From the NCBI GenBank assembly GCA_008015235.1, contig SSFF01000029.1, positions 1-55,354 on the forward strand: a stretch of 55,354 nt of DNA. The letters run 5' to 3'. A model generated the notes under the pieces. It ran no database searches, had not been told where the DNA came from, and saw only the letters and a list, made by a program, of their open reading frames with translations. Below are positions 9,077 to 16,930 of the stretch, one piece after another. Every line of letters begins with the position of its first letter. Within the stretch, counting starts at the first letter, position 1. Origin of the DNA: Rhodoferax sp. (GTDB lineage: Bacteria > Pseudomonadota > Gammaproteobacteria > Burkholderiales > Burkholderiaceae_C). The position numbers and the translations under genes were made by a program.

Positions 9077-9131
9077 GGCATTTGCGGTTTAGGATGATGG
9101 AAGTCCCAATGTAGCAAACCCAGCCGTCGCC

Positions 9132-10127
9132 ATGAGTCACCAAAATTACCACCACCGCAATCCACGCGCACAGCTGACACCGGCCATGCGCAAAGTGCTG
9201 GATGCCATGGCGCGCTCGTCCCATGTGCCGCTGCACGCCCTCACACCCCAGCAGGCGCGGGCCGCGTACGAGGCCAGCGCCGACGTTCTGGAACTGCCCA
9301 AGCACAAGCTCGCCCGGGTGGAAAACCTGCGCATTCCGGTGCGCGACGGAACCGAAATCGGCGTCCGTCAGTATGCGCCGGATGCCGGTTCGCACCAGGG
9401 CGTGCTGGTGTACTTCCATGGCGGTGGGTTCACCGTGGGCAGCTTGGACACCCATGACGGACTGTGCCGCCGGCTCAGCCACCTGGCCCACTGCGCCGTG
9501 GTGTCCGTGGGCTACCGCCTGGCCCCGGAGCACAAATTTCCCCAGGCTTTTGAGGATGCCTGGGACGCCGTGCAGTGGCTGCAGCAGCACGGTAAGCAGT
9601 TGTGCCTGGATGTCGAACGGATGGCGGTGGGGGGCGACAGTGCCGGCGGCACACTGGCCGCCGCCTGTGCCATTGCCGCGCGCGATGCCGGGCTGCCACT
9701 GGCTTTGCAGCTGCTGTTCTACCCGGGCTGCGTGGGCCACCAGGACACACCTTCTCACACCACCTATGCCAAGGGCTTTGTGCTGGAAGAGCCGCACATC
9801 ACCTTCTTCTTCGAGCAGTACATCCGCAGTGCGCATGACCGCGACGACTGGCGTTTCGCGCCCCTGGACGGGCGTACGGATTCAGGCTACGAGGCCGATC
9901 TGGCCGGGGTGGCGCCGGCCTGGGTGGGCCTGGCCGAATGCGACCCCTTGGTGGACGAGGGGGTGATGTACGCCGACCGGCTGCGCATGGCCGGGGTGGC
10001 TGTGGACCTGGAAATCTACCGCGGGGTGGTACACGAATTCATCAAGATGGGGCGCGCCATCCCCGAGGCTTTGCAGGCACACGCCGATGCTGCCAAGGCC
10101 TTGCGTTGCGCGTTTGGCGCAGGGTAA
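9132..10127 (+). CDS. Alpha/beta hydrolase, hormone-sensitive lipase (family IV) type
   Basis: 331 residues. The HGGG oxyanion motif (96-99) and GDSAGG (168-173, nucleophile Ser170) define the HSL/family IV esterases; the Asp in ECDPLVDEG and the His in GVVHEF complete the triad. No signal peptide, so it should be cytoplasmic and act on short- to medium-chain esters. It is divergent from the alcohol dehydrogenase gene, with 55 bp between starts, so a shared regulatory region is likely. Confidence 0.92.
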   Translation: MSHQNYHHRNPRAQLTPAMRKVLDAMARSSHVPLHALTPQQARAAYEASADVLELPKHKLARVENLRIPVRDGTEIGVRQYAPDAGSHQGVLVYFHGGGFTVGSLDTHDGLCRRLSHLAHCAVVSVGYRLAPEHKFPQAFEDAWDAVQWLQQHGKQLCLDVERMAVGGDSAGGTLAAACAIAARDAGLPLALQLLFYPGCVGHQDTPSHTTYAKGFVLEEPHITFFFEQYIRSAHDRDDWRFAPLDGRTDSGYEADLAGVAPAWVGLAECDPLVDEGVMYADRLRMAGVAVDLEIYRGVVHEFIKMGRAIPEALQAHADAAKALRCAFGAG

Positions 10128-10132
10128 GGCGG

Positions 10133-10771
10133 TTAGAAGCCGAGCGAGGCCAGCAGATCGTCGACGTCGCTTTGCTGCAGGGCCTTGTCGGTGACCTGGG
10201 GGCCTTCGAGCACATGGTCGTCGACGCTGACTGGCCCTGTGCTCTCGGTCAGCATGGCACTGACATTGGCCGATTCCGGGGCACTGTCGATCAGCAGATG
10301 GACCAGCTGCATTTCGGTGCGGTTGATGATGTCGATGACCTTCTTGATCACCTGGCCGGAGAGGTCCTGGAAGTCCTGGGCCATCATGATGTCGGAGAGC
10401 GCATTGGCCTGGCCTCCCGCAAAGGTGGCGGAACGCTCGGCAAACTTGGAACACACGGTCAGCAGCCCGCGAGCGCGTTCCACGGTCAAGTTAGGGTCTG
10501 CGGCCATGCGGGCCAGTGATTCGCTGAGCTCGACTCCGCGGGTAGAAAGGTCGTCACACTCGGGTTTGGCCTGCTCCACCAAGGTCAGTACCTTGTTGGC
10601 TGCGTCCTCTGTCATCTTGCCCACATAGGCCAGGCGGTCCCTGGCGTCGGGTATCTCGGCAACGATGGTGTTGAGTTGATTTCCGCCCAGGATGGTGAGG
10701 GCTTCGTGCATTTCCCGGGTGATGGCACCCAGTCGCGCATACGCCTCTTCCTTGCTGATGGAGGTTGACAT
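10133..10771 (-). CDS. cheZ: Chemotaxis protein phosphatase CheZ
   Basis: 212 residues. The active-site block AQDFQDLSGQ carries Asp136 and Gln140, matching E. coli Asp143 and Gln147, which dephosphorylate CheY-P. The C-terminal peptide (VDDLLASLGF) matches the CheY-binding tail, joined by an acidic linker. It stands alone: no other chemotaxis gene is next to it here, so it must serve CheY encoded elsewhere. The start follows AGGG four to five bases upstream. Confidence 0.95.
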   Translation of the reverse strand: MSTSISKEEAYARLGAITREMHEALTILGGNQLNTIVAEIPDARDRLAYVGKMTEDAANKVLTLVEQAKPECDDLSTRGVELSESLARMAADPNLTVERARGLLTVCSKFAERSATFAGGQANALSDIMMAQDFQDLSGQVIKKVIDIINRTEMQLVHLLIDSAPESANVSAMLTESTGPVSVDDHVLEGPQVTDKALQQSDVDDLLASLGF

Positions 10772-10880
10772 GGAACCCTACCCCTTATTTACAATTTTTC
10801 ACAAGCTTAGCACGCCTGCCAGCTACCGAGGCTGCTGCGTGGTGGATGAAAACCGCAGTTTTGAAGCCAGACAAGAAACT

Positions 10881-11801
10881 TCAAATATCTTCCAGCAAAG
10901 CGTAGGGCAATTCGAGCACCGATATCTTCAAGTCGGGCTTTTCCTGGGTGCACAGGGAGCCCATGTCGGCACTGATTTGCAGGCACAACAGGGCGAGCAC
11001 GGCACCGTCGGGCAGGGAGGCTGCCTGTACCACCACACCGACCGGCTGTTCCAGGTCTCCGGCGGCATACAGTTCCTGGGCTGCCTGCAGTGGTGCGCTG
11101 CTGCGTGCAAGGTAGGTGCGGCGCTTGAGCGTACCGCGGAACTGGCTGCGCGCAACGACTTCCTGTCCGGGGTAGCAGCCTTTTTTGAAACTCACACCAC
11201 CAATGGACTCGTAATTGAGCATTTGGGGCACAAACAGCTCGACCAAGGGTGCGCTGACAGTGGCGACACCGCTGGCTACTTCGCTGCACGCCCAATCCTG
11301 CGCGGAAACCGGTGTGCCTTGCGGGGGCGCAAGTTCGGCGGGGCCAACCCAGAGTTGGCGTCCGGTATCGCCAGCAGGATAGAGCTGGACCGCGTGGGCC
11401 GAATCCACCGCCACGGCGGACCAGGGTGCTGCACTGGCACCTGCGGGATGTGCAATTTGCGCGGAGCCCAGTAGACCGTACACCCGGAGCTCGGTGCTGG
11501 CGTCAACCAGGCGGGCTTTGGCACGCATCACGAACATCGACAAGCGCTTGAGGGTAGGGGCGAGCAAGTCGCGACTGCAGACCAGCCAGACTTCTTCCTG
11601 GCTGTGTTTTACCAGGACAAAGCTGGCGAGCATGCGTCCCTTGGGGCTGCAAAGTGCGGCCAGACGGGCTTGCCCCACGGGCAACAATGCCAGGTCCTGG
11701 GTCAATTGGCCATGCAGGAATTTCACAGCATCTTCACCGGTGGCGCGGATGACGCCGAGGTGTTCAAGTGCGGCTATGCCATGGAGTTCGGTGTTGGGCA
11801 T
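10881..11801 (-). CDS. ygfZ: Folate-binding protein YgfZ (Fe-S cluster repair)
   Basis: 306 residues, GcvT-like fold, with the family signature KGCYPGQE near residue 205, whose Cys is essential in E. coli YgfZ. It is a tetrahydrofolate-dependent factor that supports iron-sulfur enzymes such as MiaB. It is divergent from mltG with about 70 bp between starts, the usual arrangement in Burkholderiales. Confidence 0.94.
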   Translation of the reverse strand: MPNTELHGIAALEHLGVIRATGEDAVKFLHGQLTQDLALLPVGQARLAALCSPKGRMLASFVLVKHSQEEVWLVCSRDLLAPTLKRLSMFVMRAKARLVDASTELRVYGLLGSAQIAHPAGASAAPWSAVAVDSAHAVQLYPAGDTGRQLWVGPAELAPPQGTPVSAQDWACSEVASGVATVSAPLVELFVPQMLNYESIGGVSFKKGCYPGQEVVARSQFRGTLKRRTYLARSSAPLQAAQELYAAGDLEQPVGVVVQAASLPDGAVLALLCLQISADMGSLCTQEKPDLKISVLELPYALLEDI

Positions 11802-11872
11802 GGTCTCTGGATGGGTACGTGAATCATGGAGGTCGTGAATTATGATTGCAGGCCCTTACACCCGAGGATTCT

Positions 11873-12865
11873 GTGGCTGTCATTCGTATATTTTTGGTGG
11901 CGCTGATCGCTGCATTGCTGTGCGCTGTTGCAGCCGTGGCCTGGTTGTCCGGCCCCATTGGACAGCCCGGAAAGACGCTGGATTTGCTGGTTGAACCCAA
12001 GGCATCGGCGCAAACCGTAGCCAACCAGGTTGCCGGCGCGGGGGCCCAGGTGAACCCGATGCTGTTGTATGCCTGGTTTCGCCTTTCGGGACAAAGTCGG
12101 CTGATCAAGGCCGGCAGCTATGAACTGGAAAGTGATATCACGCCCAAGCGCTTGCTGGAAAAACTGGTCAATGGCGAGCAGGCTTTGCGCAGCGTAACCC
12201 TGGTTGAAGGCTGGACGTTCCAGCAAGTCCGTCAGGCACTCGACCGGCTGACTGACATACGCCATGACTCACGTACGCTGACAGACGGTGCGATCATGCA
12301 GACCCTTGGCAGGGCAGGGCAGCACCCGGAAGGCCGTTTTTTTCCAGATACCTACCGCTATGCCAAGGGCAGCAGTGACCTGGGTGTCCTGCTAAGTGCG
12401 CTCAAGGCCATGGATGCCCAGTTGGCCCAGGCATGGGAGACGCGCCCCGCCGATTCTCCGCTGCGTTCAGTCGATGAGCTGCTGACACTGGCCAGCATTG
12501 TTGAAAAGGAAACCGGTGTGGCAGCAGACCGGGGTAATGTGGCAGCGGTTTTTCACAACCGCTTGCGCATCAGCATGCGCCTTCAGACCGACCCGACCGT
12601 AATCTATGGCCTTGGCCAAGCCTTTGATGGCAACCTGCGCAAGGTCGATTTGCTGCGCGACACGCCCTACAACACCTACACCCGCAGTGGCTTGCCCCCC
12701 ACACCGATCGCCATGCCGGGGCGTTTGGCCCTGCAAGCGGCGGCCTTGCCGCCGTCTTCCAATGCACTGTATTTCGTTGCCAGGGGGGATGGCTCCAGCC
12801 ATTTCAGTGCCTCGCTGGACGAACACAACCGCGCGGTCAACCGCTACCAGCGCGCAGCGCCCTGA
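11873..12865 (+). CDS. mltG: Endolytic murein transglycosylase MltG
   Basis: 330 residues from the GTG at 11873, chosen because GAGGA precedes it by six bases and the N-terminus then begins directly with the membrane segment (IRIFLVALIAALLCAVAAVA). MltG is an inner-membrane enzyme that cuts nascent glycan strands. The catalytic Glu is in IVEKETG (Glu211; E. coli Glu218). First gene of a tight plus-strand operon: five bases separate it from tmk. Confidence 0.95.
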   Translation: MAVIRIFLVALIAALLCAVAAVAWLSGPIGQPGKTLDLLVEPKASAQTVANQVAGAGAQVNPMLLYAWFRLSGQSRLIKAGSYELESDITPKRLLEKLVNGEQALRSVTLVEGWTFQQVRQALDRLTDIRHDSRTLTDGAIMQTLGRAGQHPEGRFFPDTYRYAKGSSDLGVLLSALKAMDAQLAQAWETRPADSPLRSVDELLTLASIVEKETGVAADRGNVAAVFHNRLRISMRLQTDPTVIYGLGQAFDGNLRKVDLLRDTPYNTYTRSGLPPTPIAMPGRLALQAAALPPSSNALYFVARGDGSSHFSASLDEHNRAVNRYQRAAP

Positions 12866-12870
12866 GACCT

Positions 12871-13533
12871 ATGAAAAACGGATTGTTCATCAGCATCGAA
12901 GGCATCGATGGGGCAGGGAAGTCGACCCATATCGAACGCCTGGCCCAGTTGTTTCGCCAGCAAGGCCGCACCGTCGTGGTGTCACGCGAGCCCGGCGGAA
13001 CCGCGTTGGCTGAAAAGTTGCGCACACTGCTGCTCAATGAGCACATGGACAGCCTGTCGGAGGCGTTGGTGATGTTTGCCGCACGCCGGGAGCATGTGGT
13101 GGATGTGATCGCACCGGCCTTGGCGCGCGGCGAAGTCGTCATCAGCGACCGGTTTACCGATTCGAGTTTCGCCTACCAAGGAGGGGGGCGCCAGTTTGAT
13201 GCGGTCATTTTGCAGACGCTGGAAAGCTGGGTTCAGGCAGTTCCCGCAGTGTGTATGTCACAGCTCTCCCTTTCGGCCATTGCACCCCACCTGACCTTGT
13301 GGTTTGACCTGCCAGCGCAGGTGGCGGCTTCACGATTGGCCAGCAGCCGCGCACCAGACAAATTCGAAGCCCAGTCTCTGGCTTTTTTTGAACGGGTGGT
13401 GCAAGGCTACCGGCAGCGGCTGCATAGCTTTCCCGAACGGATTGCCCGTATCAATGCCGACCAGCCTATCGAGCAGGTGTGGGCTGAGGTCCACCAATGT
13501 GTTGTTTCACGCTTAGTGGATTCGAATGTCTGA
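12871..13533 (+). CDS. tmk: Thymidylate kinase
   Basis: 220 residues. The P-loop GIDGAGKST, the DR(F/Y) motif in SDRFTDSSFAYQGGGR and the LID region identify dTMP kinase, which makes dTDP for DNA synthesis. It overlaps holB by 8 bp, so the two are translationally coupled. Confidence 0.97.
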   Translation: MKNGLFISIEGIDGAGKSTHIERLAQLFRQQGRTVVVSREPGGTALAEKLRTLLLNEHMDSLSEALVMFAARREHVVDVIAPALARGEVVISDRFTDSSFAYQGGGRQFDAVILQTLESWVQAVPAVCMSQLSLSAIAPHLTLWFDLPAQVAASRLASSRAPDKFEAQSLAFFERVVQGYRQRLHSFPERIARINADQPIEQVWAEVHQCVVSRLVDSNV

Positions 13534-14548
13534 AGCCATGTCCCCCGCCTTGCCCTCTTGGCTGGCACTTCAGCTCAAAACGCTCTTGACCCAAAACGGT
13601 CATGCATGGTTGTTGCATGGTCCATCCGGTCTGGGGCAGTACGACCTGGCCTTGGCCTTGGCCCAAACCTGGCTGTGTGAAGCCCCGTCGCCGCATGGTG
13701 CATGCGGCCACTGTGCCAGTTGCCATGCCATCACGGTACGAACCCATCCCGACCTGTGCGTCCTGATGCCGGAGACGGAAATGGTCCAGCGCCAGTGGCC
13801 GTTGCCGGAAAAGGCGCAGGCTGAAATTGATGAGAAAAAGCGCAAGCCCGGCAAAGAAATTCGTGTGGACGCGATGCGCGATGCCATCGAGTTTTCACAA
13901 AGAACAGCGGCCAAAGGCCGTGGCAAAGTGGTTTTGGTGTACCCCGCCGAAATGATGAATCACGTGTCTGCCAATGCCTTGCTCAAGACATTGGAAGAGC
14001 CTCCTGGTGACACCCGGTTTATCTTGTCCACGCAATCCGTGCACCTGTTGCTGCCAACGATTCGCAGCCGCTGCATGTCGCACGCCATGCTTTTTCCGAA
14101 TCACGAAGACTCTTTGCAGTGGTTGCAATCCCAGAATGTGACAACGGAACTGGCTGAGGTGTATCTGGCGGCCAGCGGCGATCGACCTCTGGACGCCATG
14201 GGCATGGTTTTTACTGGGGCGCCTGCTTCGGCCTGGCTCGGATTTCCGGAGGCAATGCGAAAGGGCGATGCAAGTTTTGTGAAGGAATGGGGGGCATTGC
14301 AGTTGCTTTCAGCACTCCACAAGCTTTGTCACGACCAGTTGGCTTTGAGTGTGGGCGGGCAACCCCGTTTTTTCCCAGCCAGCACGCTGGTGTCAGACTG
14401 CCAGTTCACACGCCTGTCGACTTGGTCGCAAGCGCTTAATAACAGCATGCGATCGGTAGAGCACCCGTACAACCAGGGACTGATGCAGGAAGCCCTTGTT
14501 AACCAGGCGCGTTTGGCTCTACACTCCAACGGGAAGCGACCAACATGA
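13526..14548 (+). CDS. holB: DNA polymerase III subunit delta'
   Basis: 340 residues, AAA+ clamp-loader fold with the degenerate P-loop GPSGLGQYDLA expected of the non-ATPase delta' subunit, a zinc module (CGHCASCHA) and the NALLKTLEEPPGDTRFIL sensor region. It works with the delta and tau/gamma subunits to load the sliding clamp. It overlaps tmk by 8 bp and the PilZ gene by 4 bp. Confidence 0.96.
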   Translation: MSEAMSPALPSWLALQLKTLLTQNGHAWLLHGPSGLGQYDLALALAQTWLCEAPSPHGACGHCASCHAITVRTHPDLCVLMPETEMVQRQWPLPEKAQAEIDEKKRKPGKEIRVDAMRDAIEFSQRTAAKGRGKVVLVYPAEMMNHVSANALLKTLEEPPGDTRFILSTQSVHLLLPTIRSRCMSHAMLFPNHEDSLQWLQSQNVTTELAEVYLAASGDRPLDAMGMVFTGAPASAWLGFPEAMRKGDASFVKEWGALQLLSALHKLCHDQLALSVGGQPRFFPASTLVSDCQFTRLSTWSQALNNSMRSVEHPYNQGLMQEALVNQARLALHSNGKRPT

Positions 14549-14907
14549 CTACTCCAGCCCCCGTTTCTGCACGCCCCAGCGTTATTCAGCTTTCCATCAA
14601 GGAAAAAGCTGCGTTGTACGCTGCGTACATTCCCCTGTTTGCTGATGGGGGCGTCTTTATTCCCACCACGCGGGACTATCGTCTGGGGGATGATGTTTAC
14701 GTGCTGCTATCCCTTCCCGAAGACAACCAGCGTTATCCAGTGGCGGGCAAAGTGGCCTGGGTGACGCCTGCTCGCGCTGCCGGGGGCAAGGCACAGGGCG
14801 TTGGCATCACTTTTCCCAAGGATGAAAAGTCGCGCTTGCTGAAGCTCAAAATCGAAGAAACGTTGGGCGCACATCTGGCGTCAGACCGCCCCACTCAAAC
14901 CATCTAG
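14545..14907 (+). CDS. PilZ domain protein
   Basis: 120 residues, one PilZ fold (LSIKEKAALYAAYIPLFADGG, YPVAGKVAWVTP, GVGITF). The tmk-holB-pilZ-tatD order is conserved in proteobacteria, where this short PilZ protein is needed for type IV pilus assembly. The RxxxR c-di-GMP-binding motif is not evident, as in Pseudomonas PilZ itself. It overlaps the holB stop by 4 bp. Confidence 0.9.
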   Translation: MTTPAPVSARPSVIQLSIKEKAALYAAYIPLFADGGVFIPTTRDYRLGDDVYVLLSLPEDNQRYPVAGKVAWVTPARAAGGKAQGVGITFPKDEKSRLLKLKIEETLGAHLASDRPTQTI

Positions 14908-14961
14908 CGTTTTTGTTGAACGCTGTTCCGGCATCCCACAGTGGTTTTGCCGATGCTTGCC

Positions 14962-15768
14962 ATGTTTACAGATTCCCATTGCCACCTTTCTTTTCCTGAG
15001 CTTTCGCGACAAATACCTGAAATTCGACAGCGCATGCAGGCGGCATCGGTTTCCCGGGCCATGTGTATCTGTACGACTTTGGAAGAATTCGAAGACGTCC
15101 ATGCCCTTGCGATGGCTGATTCCGGCTTTTGGTGCAGTGTGGGTGTTCATCCTGACAATGAAGGTGTAACTGAGCCTACGGTCGAAGGGCTGCTCGAGTT
15201 GGCAAAGCGTCCCAAGGTGCTTGCCATCGGTGAAACTGGTCTGGATTACTATCGACTCAATGGTCGCAGCATTGCCGACATGGAATGGCAACGCGACCGG
15301 TTCCGCACCCACATCCGAGTAGCCCAGCGTGCTCGAAAGCCACTGGTCGTACACACACGCAGTGCCAGCGAAGATACGCTGGCAATATTGAAGGAGGAGG
15401 GTGAAGGCACTTCGGGGAGTTCCAGCGCGGGTGGCGTATTTCACTGTTTCACCGAGTCCTTGGATGTGGCGCGACAGGCCCTGGATTTGGGTTATTACAT
15501 TTCCTTCTCTGGCATCATTACCTTCAATTCCGCCAAGGCGCTTCGTGAGGTGGTTGAGTATGTGCCGATGGAACGTATATTGATAGAAACCGACAGTCCT
15601 TACCTGGCACCCGTACCCCATCGGGGAAAGACCAATGACCCCAGCTTGGTTCCATTGGTTGCTGCGCAAATTGCAACAATCAAAGGCCTGGGTATTGATG
15701 AAGTGGCGAGCCTGACCTCGGCCAACTTTGACCAACTTTTTCTCCGCGCAGGTAAGGCTGCACCATGA
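14962..15768 (+). CDS. TatD family metal-dependent hydrolase
   Basis: 268 residues from the ATG at 14962 (MFTDSHCHL, the usual TatD beginning); in-frame starts at 14941 (GTG) and 14953 (ATG) are possible. Metal ligands are visible: HCH at the N-terminus, GETGLDYY, VVHTRSA, FHCFTES and ETDSPYLAP. TatD enzymes are cytoplasmic Mg-dependent nucleases. It overlaps the ankyrin gene by 4 bp. Confidence 0.93.
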   Translation: MFTDSHCHLSFPELSRQIPEIRQRMQAASVSRAMCICTTLEEFEDVHALAMADSGFWCSVGVHPDNEGVTEPTVEGLLELAKRPKVLAIGETGLDYYRLNGRSIADMEWQRDRFRTHIRVAQRARKPLVVHTRSASEDTLAILKEEGEGTSGSSSAGGVFHCFTESLDVARQALDLGYYISFSGIITFNSAKALREVVEYVPMERILIETDSPYLAPVPHRGKTNDPSLVPLVAAQIATIKGLGIDEVASLTSANFDQLFLRAGKAAP

Positions 15769-16421
15769 GTAAGCGATGGGTTGCCATTTTTTTAGGGATC
15801 GAATTGGCTTGTACTTCGGTCCTCGCCGGTGCATACGAAGACTTCTTTTTCGCAATTAACCAGGACAATGCCGCGGCGGTTGCGAGTTTGATAGAGCGAG
15901 GCTTTGACCCTAATGCGCTTGATCCAAGTGGGCAACATGGCTTGTTACTTGCCTTGCAGCGTAAGTCTGTCAACGTGGCCCGTGTTTTGACGGATATTGC
16001 GGGCACCGATGTTGAAATTCGGTCTGCCAAGGATGAGTCGCCATTGATGCTTGCGGCGTTGCGCGGCTATCTGGACGTTTGTATAGCACTGCTGCGTCGG
16101 GACGCCGACGCCAATAAGCCTGGTTGGACACCATTGCACTATGCTGCCACCGGTGGCCATGTCGATGTAATCCAGCTCTTGTTGGAAAATCATGCCTATG
16201 TGGATGCCTCGTCTCCCAATGGGAGTACGCCGTTAATGATGGCTGCCATGTATGGCAACGTTGAAAGTGTGAAAGCTTTACTTGATGCTGGTGCGGATCC
16301 CAATATCAAGAATGATCTGGGTTTGACTGCGTTGGATTTTGCTAAACGCGGTCGCAAGCCTGACTCCGCTGAGCTTCTTGCAACACACGTTCGGCAGCTT
16401 ACTACTGGAGGAACTTGGTAG
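15765..16421 (+). CDS. Exported ankyrin repeat protein
   Basis: 218 residues with a signal peptide (about residues 1-22, cleavage near VLAGA) and four to five ankyrin repeats (GFDPNALDPSGQHGLLLAL, KDESPLMLAALRGYLDVC, GWTPLHYAATGGHVDVIQLL, GSTPLMMAAMYGNVESVKAL, LGLTALDFAKRG). Probably a periplasmic protein-interaction module. It is the last gene of the mltG operon; the transposon target site begins 22 bp after its stop. Confidence 0.92.
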   Translation: MSKRWVAIFLGIELACTSVLAGAYEDFFFAINQDNAAAVASLIERGFDPNALDPSGQHGLLLALQRKSVNVARVLTDIAGTDVEIRSAKDESPLMLAALRGYLDVCIALLRRDADANKPGWTPLHYAATGGHVDVIQLLLENHAYVDASSPNGSTPLMMAAMYGNVESVKALLDAGADPNIKNDLGLTALDFAKRGRKPDSAELLATHVRQLTTGGTW

Positions 16422-16443
16422 ATAGGGTTCACTGAGTCCCCTT

Positions 16444-16448
16444 ATGAT
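16444..16448. repeat. Target site duplication, left copy (ATGAT)
   Basis: ATGAT directly abuts the left inverted repeat and recurs at 33220-33224 directly after the right one. Five base pairs is the normal duplication for Tn3-family elements. Confidence 0.92.
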
Positions 16449-16486
16449 GGGGTTCCCGTGCTTGCACTGTAATTTTTGGCGTTAAG
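16449..16486 (+). repeat. Left terminal inverted repeat, 38 bp
   Basis: Begins GGGGTTCCCGTGC and ends TTTTGGCGTTAAG, with the GGGG outer and TAAG inner ends typical of Tn3-family termini. It matches the right end at 32 of 38 positions; the differences are at 1, 14, 15, 18, 24 and 25. Confidence 0.93.
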
Positions 16487-16560
16487 GAAATTTCCGTTGT
16501 TAAATCAACGAGTTAGCTCCAACGTATTGAATGGAATCTGTATTTCACAGGTACGAAGCT

Positions 16561-16597
16561 ACAGCGTAGATGTTCTCGTCAAAGACATCTTCACTGT
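16561..16597 (+). other. Imperfect stem-loop in the transposon leader
   Basis: ACAGCGTAGATGT (16561-16573) pairs with ACATCTTCACTGT (16585-16597) at 11 of 13 positions around an 11-nt loop. It could be an RNA structure ahead of the terminator at 16657 or a protein-binding dyad. Nothing else is recognised in 16487-16656 except the palindrome GGAAATTTCC directly inside the left end. Confidence 0.4.
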
Positions 16598-16656
16598 GAA
16601 TTCCGTGTGCAGTCAGTTCAAGCATCTTCTCGTAGGAATACTTCCATGACCTTGCC

Positions 16657-16690
16657 AAAGGCCGAGCGTTTACCGCGCCCGGCCTTTTCT
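16657..16690 (+). terminator. Rho-independent terminator, first of two before tnpA
   Basis: AAAGGCCG (16657-16664) pairs with CGGCCTTT (16680-16687), followed by a short T-rich tail. It would stop transcription entering from outside the left end. Confidence 0.65.
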
Positions 16691-16691
16691 A

Positions 16692-16720
16692 TTGGAACAA
16701 CGGCTCATATGCCCTAAAAT
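16692..16720 (+). promoter_or_regulatory. Sigma-70 promoter for the small RNA candidate
   Basis: TTGGAA (16692-16697) and TAAAAT (16715-16720) with an exact 17-bp spacer. It predicts a transcript beginning near 16727. Confidence 0.6.
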
Positions 16721-16726
16721 CACATC

Positions 16727-16806
16727 GCTTGCCATCAGGACTTGCAGGTGAAAACCTCCCCCTGGGGACGATCGATCGAGTGAAGCCCGCCATGCGCGGG
16801 CTTTTC
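16727..16806 (+). ncRNA. Candidate small RNA (about 80 nt) upstream of tnpA
   Basis: It begins about seven bases after a good promoter and ends in a strong terminator. No open frame of note lies inside. Structure: a 4-bp stem AGGT/ACCT closed by GAAA (16746-16757), then CCTCCC (16755-16760), which is complementary to the GGGAGG ribosome binding site of tnpA (16921-16926), then the terminator stem. CCUCC is also the anti-Shine-Dalgarno sequence. A role in limiting transposase translation is inference. I recognise no described RNA family. Confidence 0.45.
16783..16806 (+). terminator. Rho-independent terminator ending the small RNA
   Basis: AAGCCCGC (16783-16790), loop CATGC, GCGGGCTT (16796-16803), then TTCC. 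A perfect 8-bp stem; it also insulates tnpA from upstream transcription. Confidence 0.75.
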
Positions 16807-16876
16807 CTTTCTGCGGCAACGCGTTCAATGTGACTGGTTTCGGTTGCTTGGCCTTATCTTGATTGCAGCACCGGCG

Positions 16877-16906
16877 TTGACCATCCCAGTGGCTACGGAG
16901 TAAATT
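16877..16906 (+). promoter_or_regulatory. Probable tnpA promoter
   Basis: TTGACC (16877-16882) and TAAATT (16901-16906), 18 bp apart, located after the terminator and 25 bp before the tnpA start codon. Moderate match to consensus. Confidence 0.5.
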
Positions 16907-16930
16907 CGCCCATCATTTTTGGGAGGCCGT

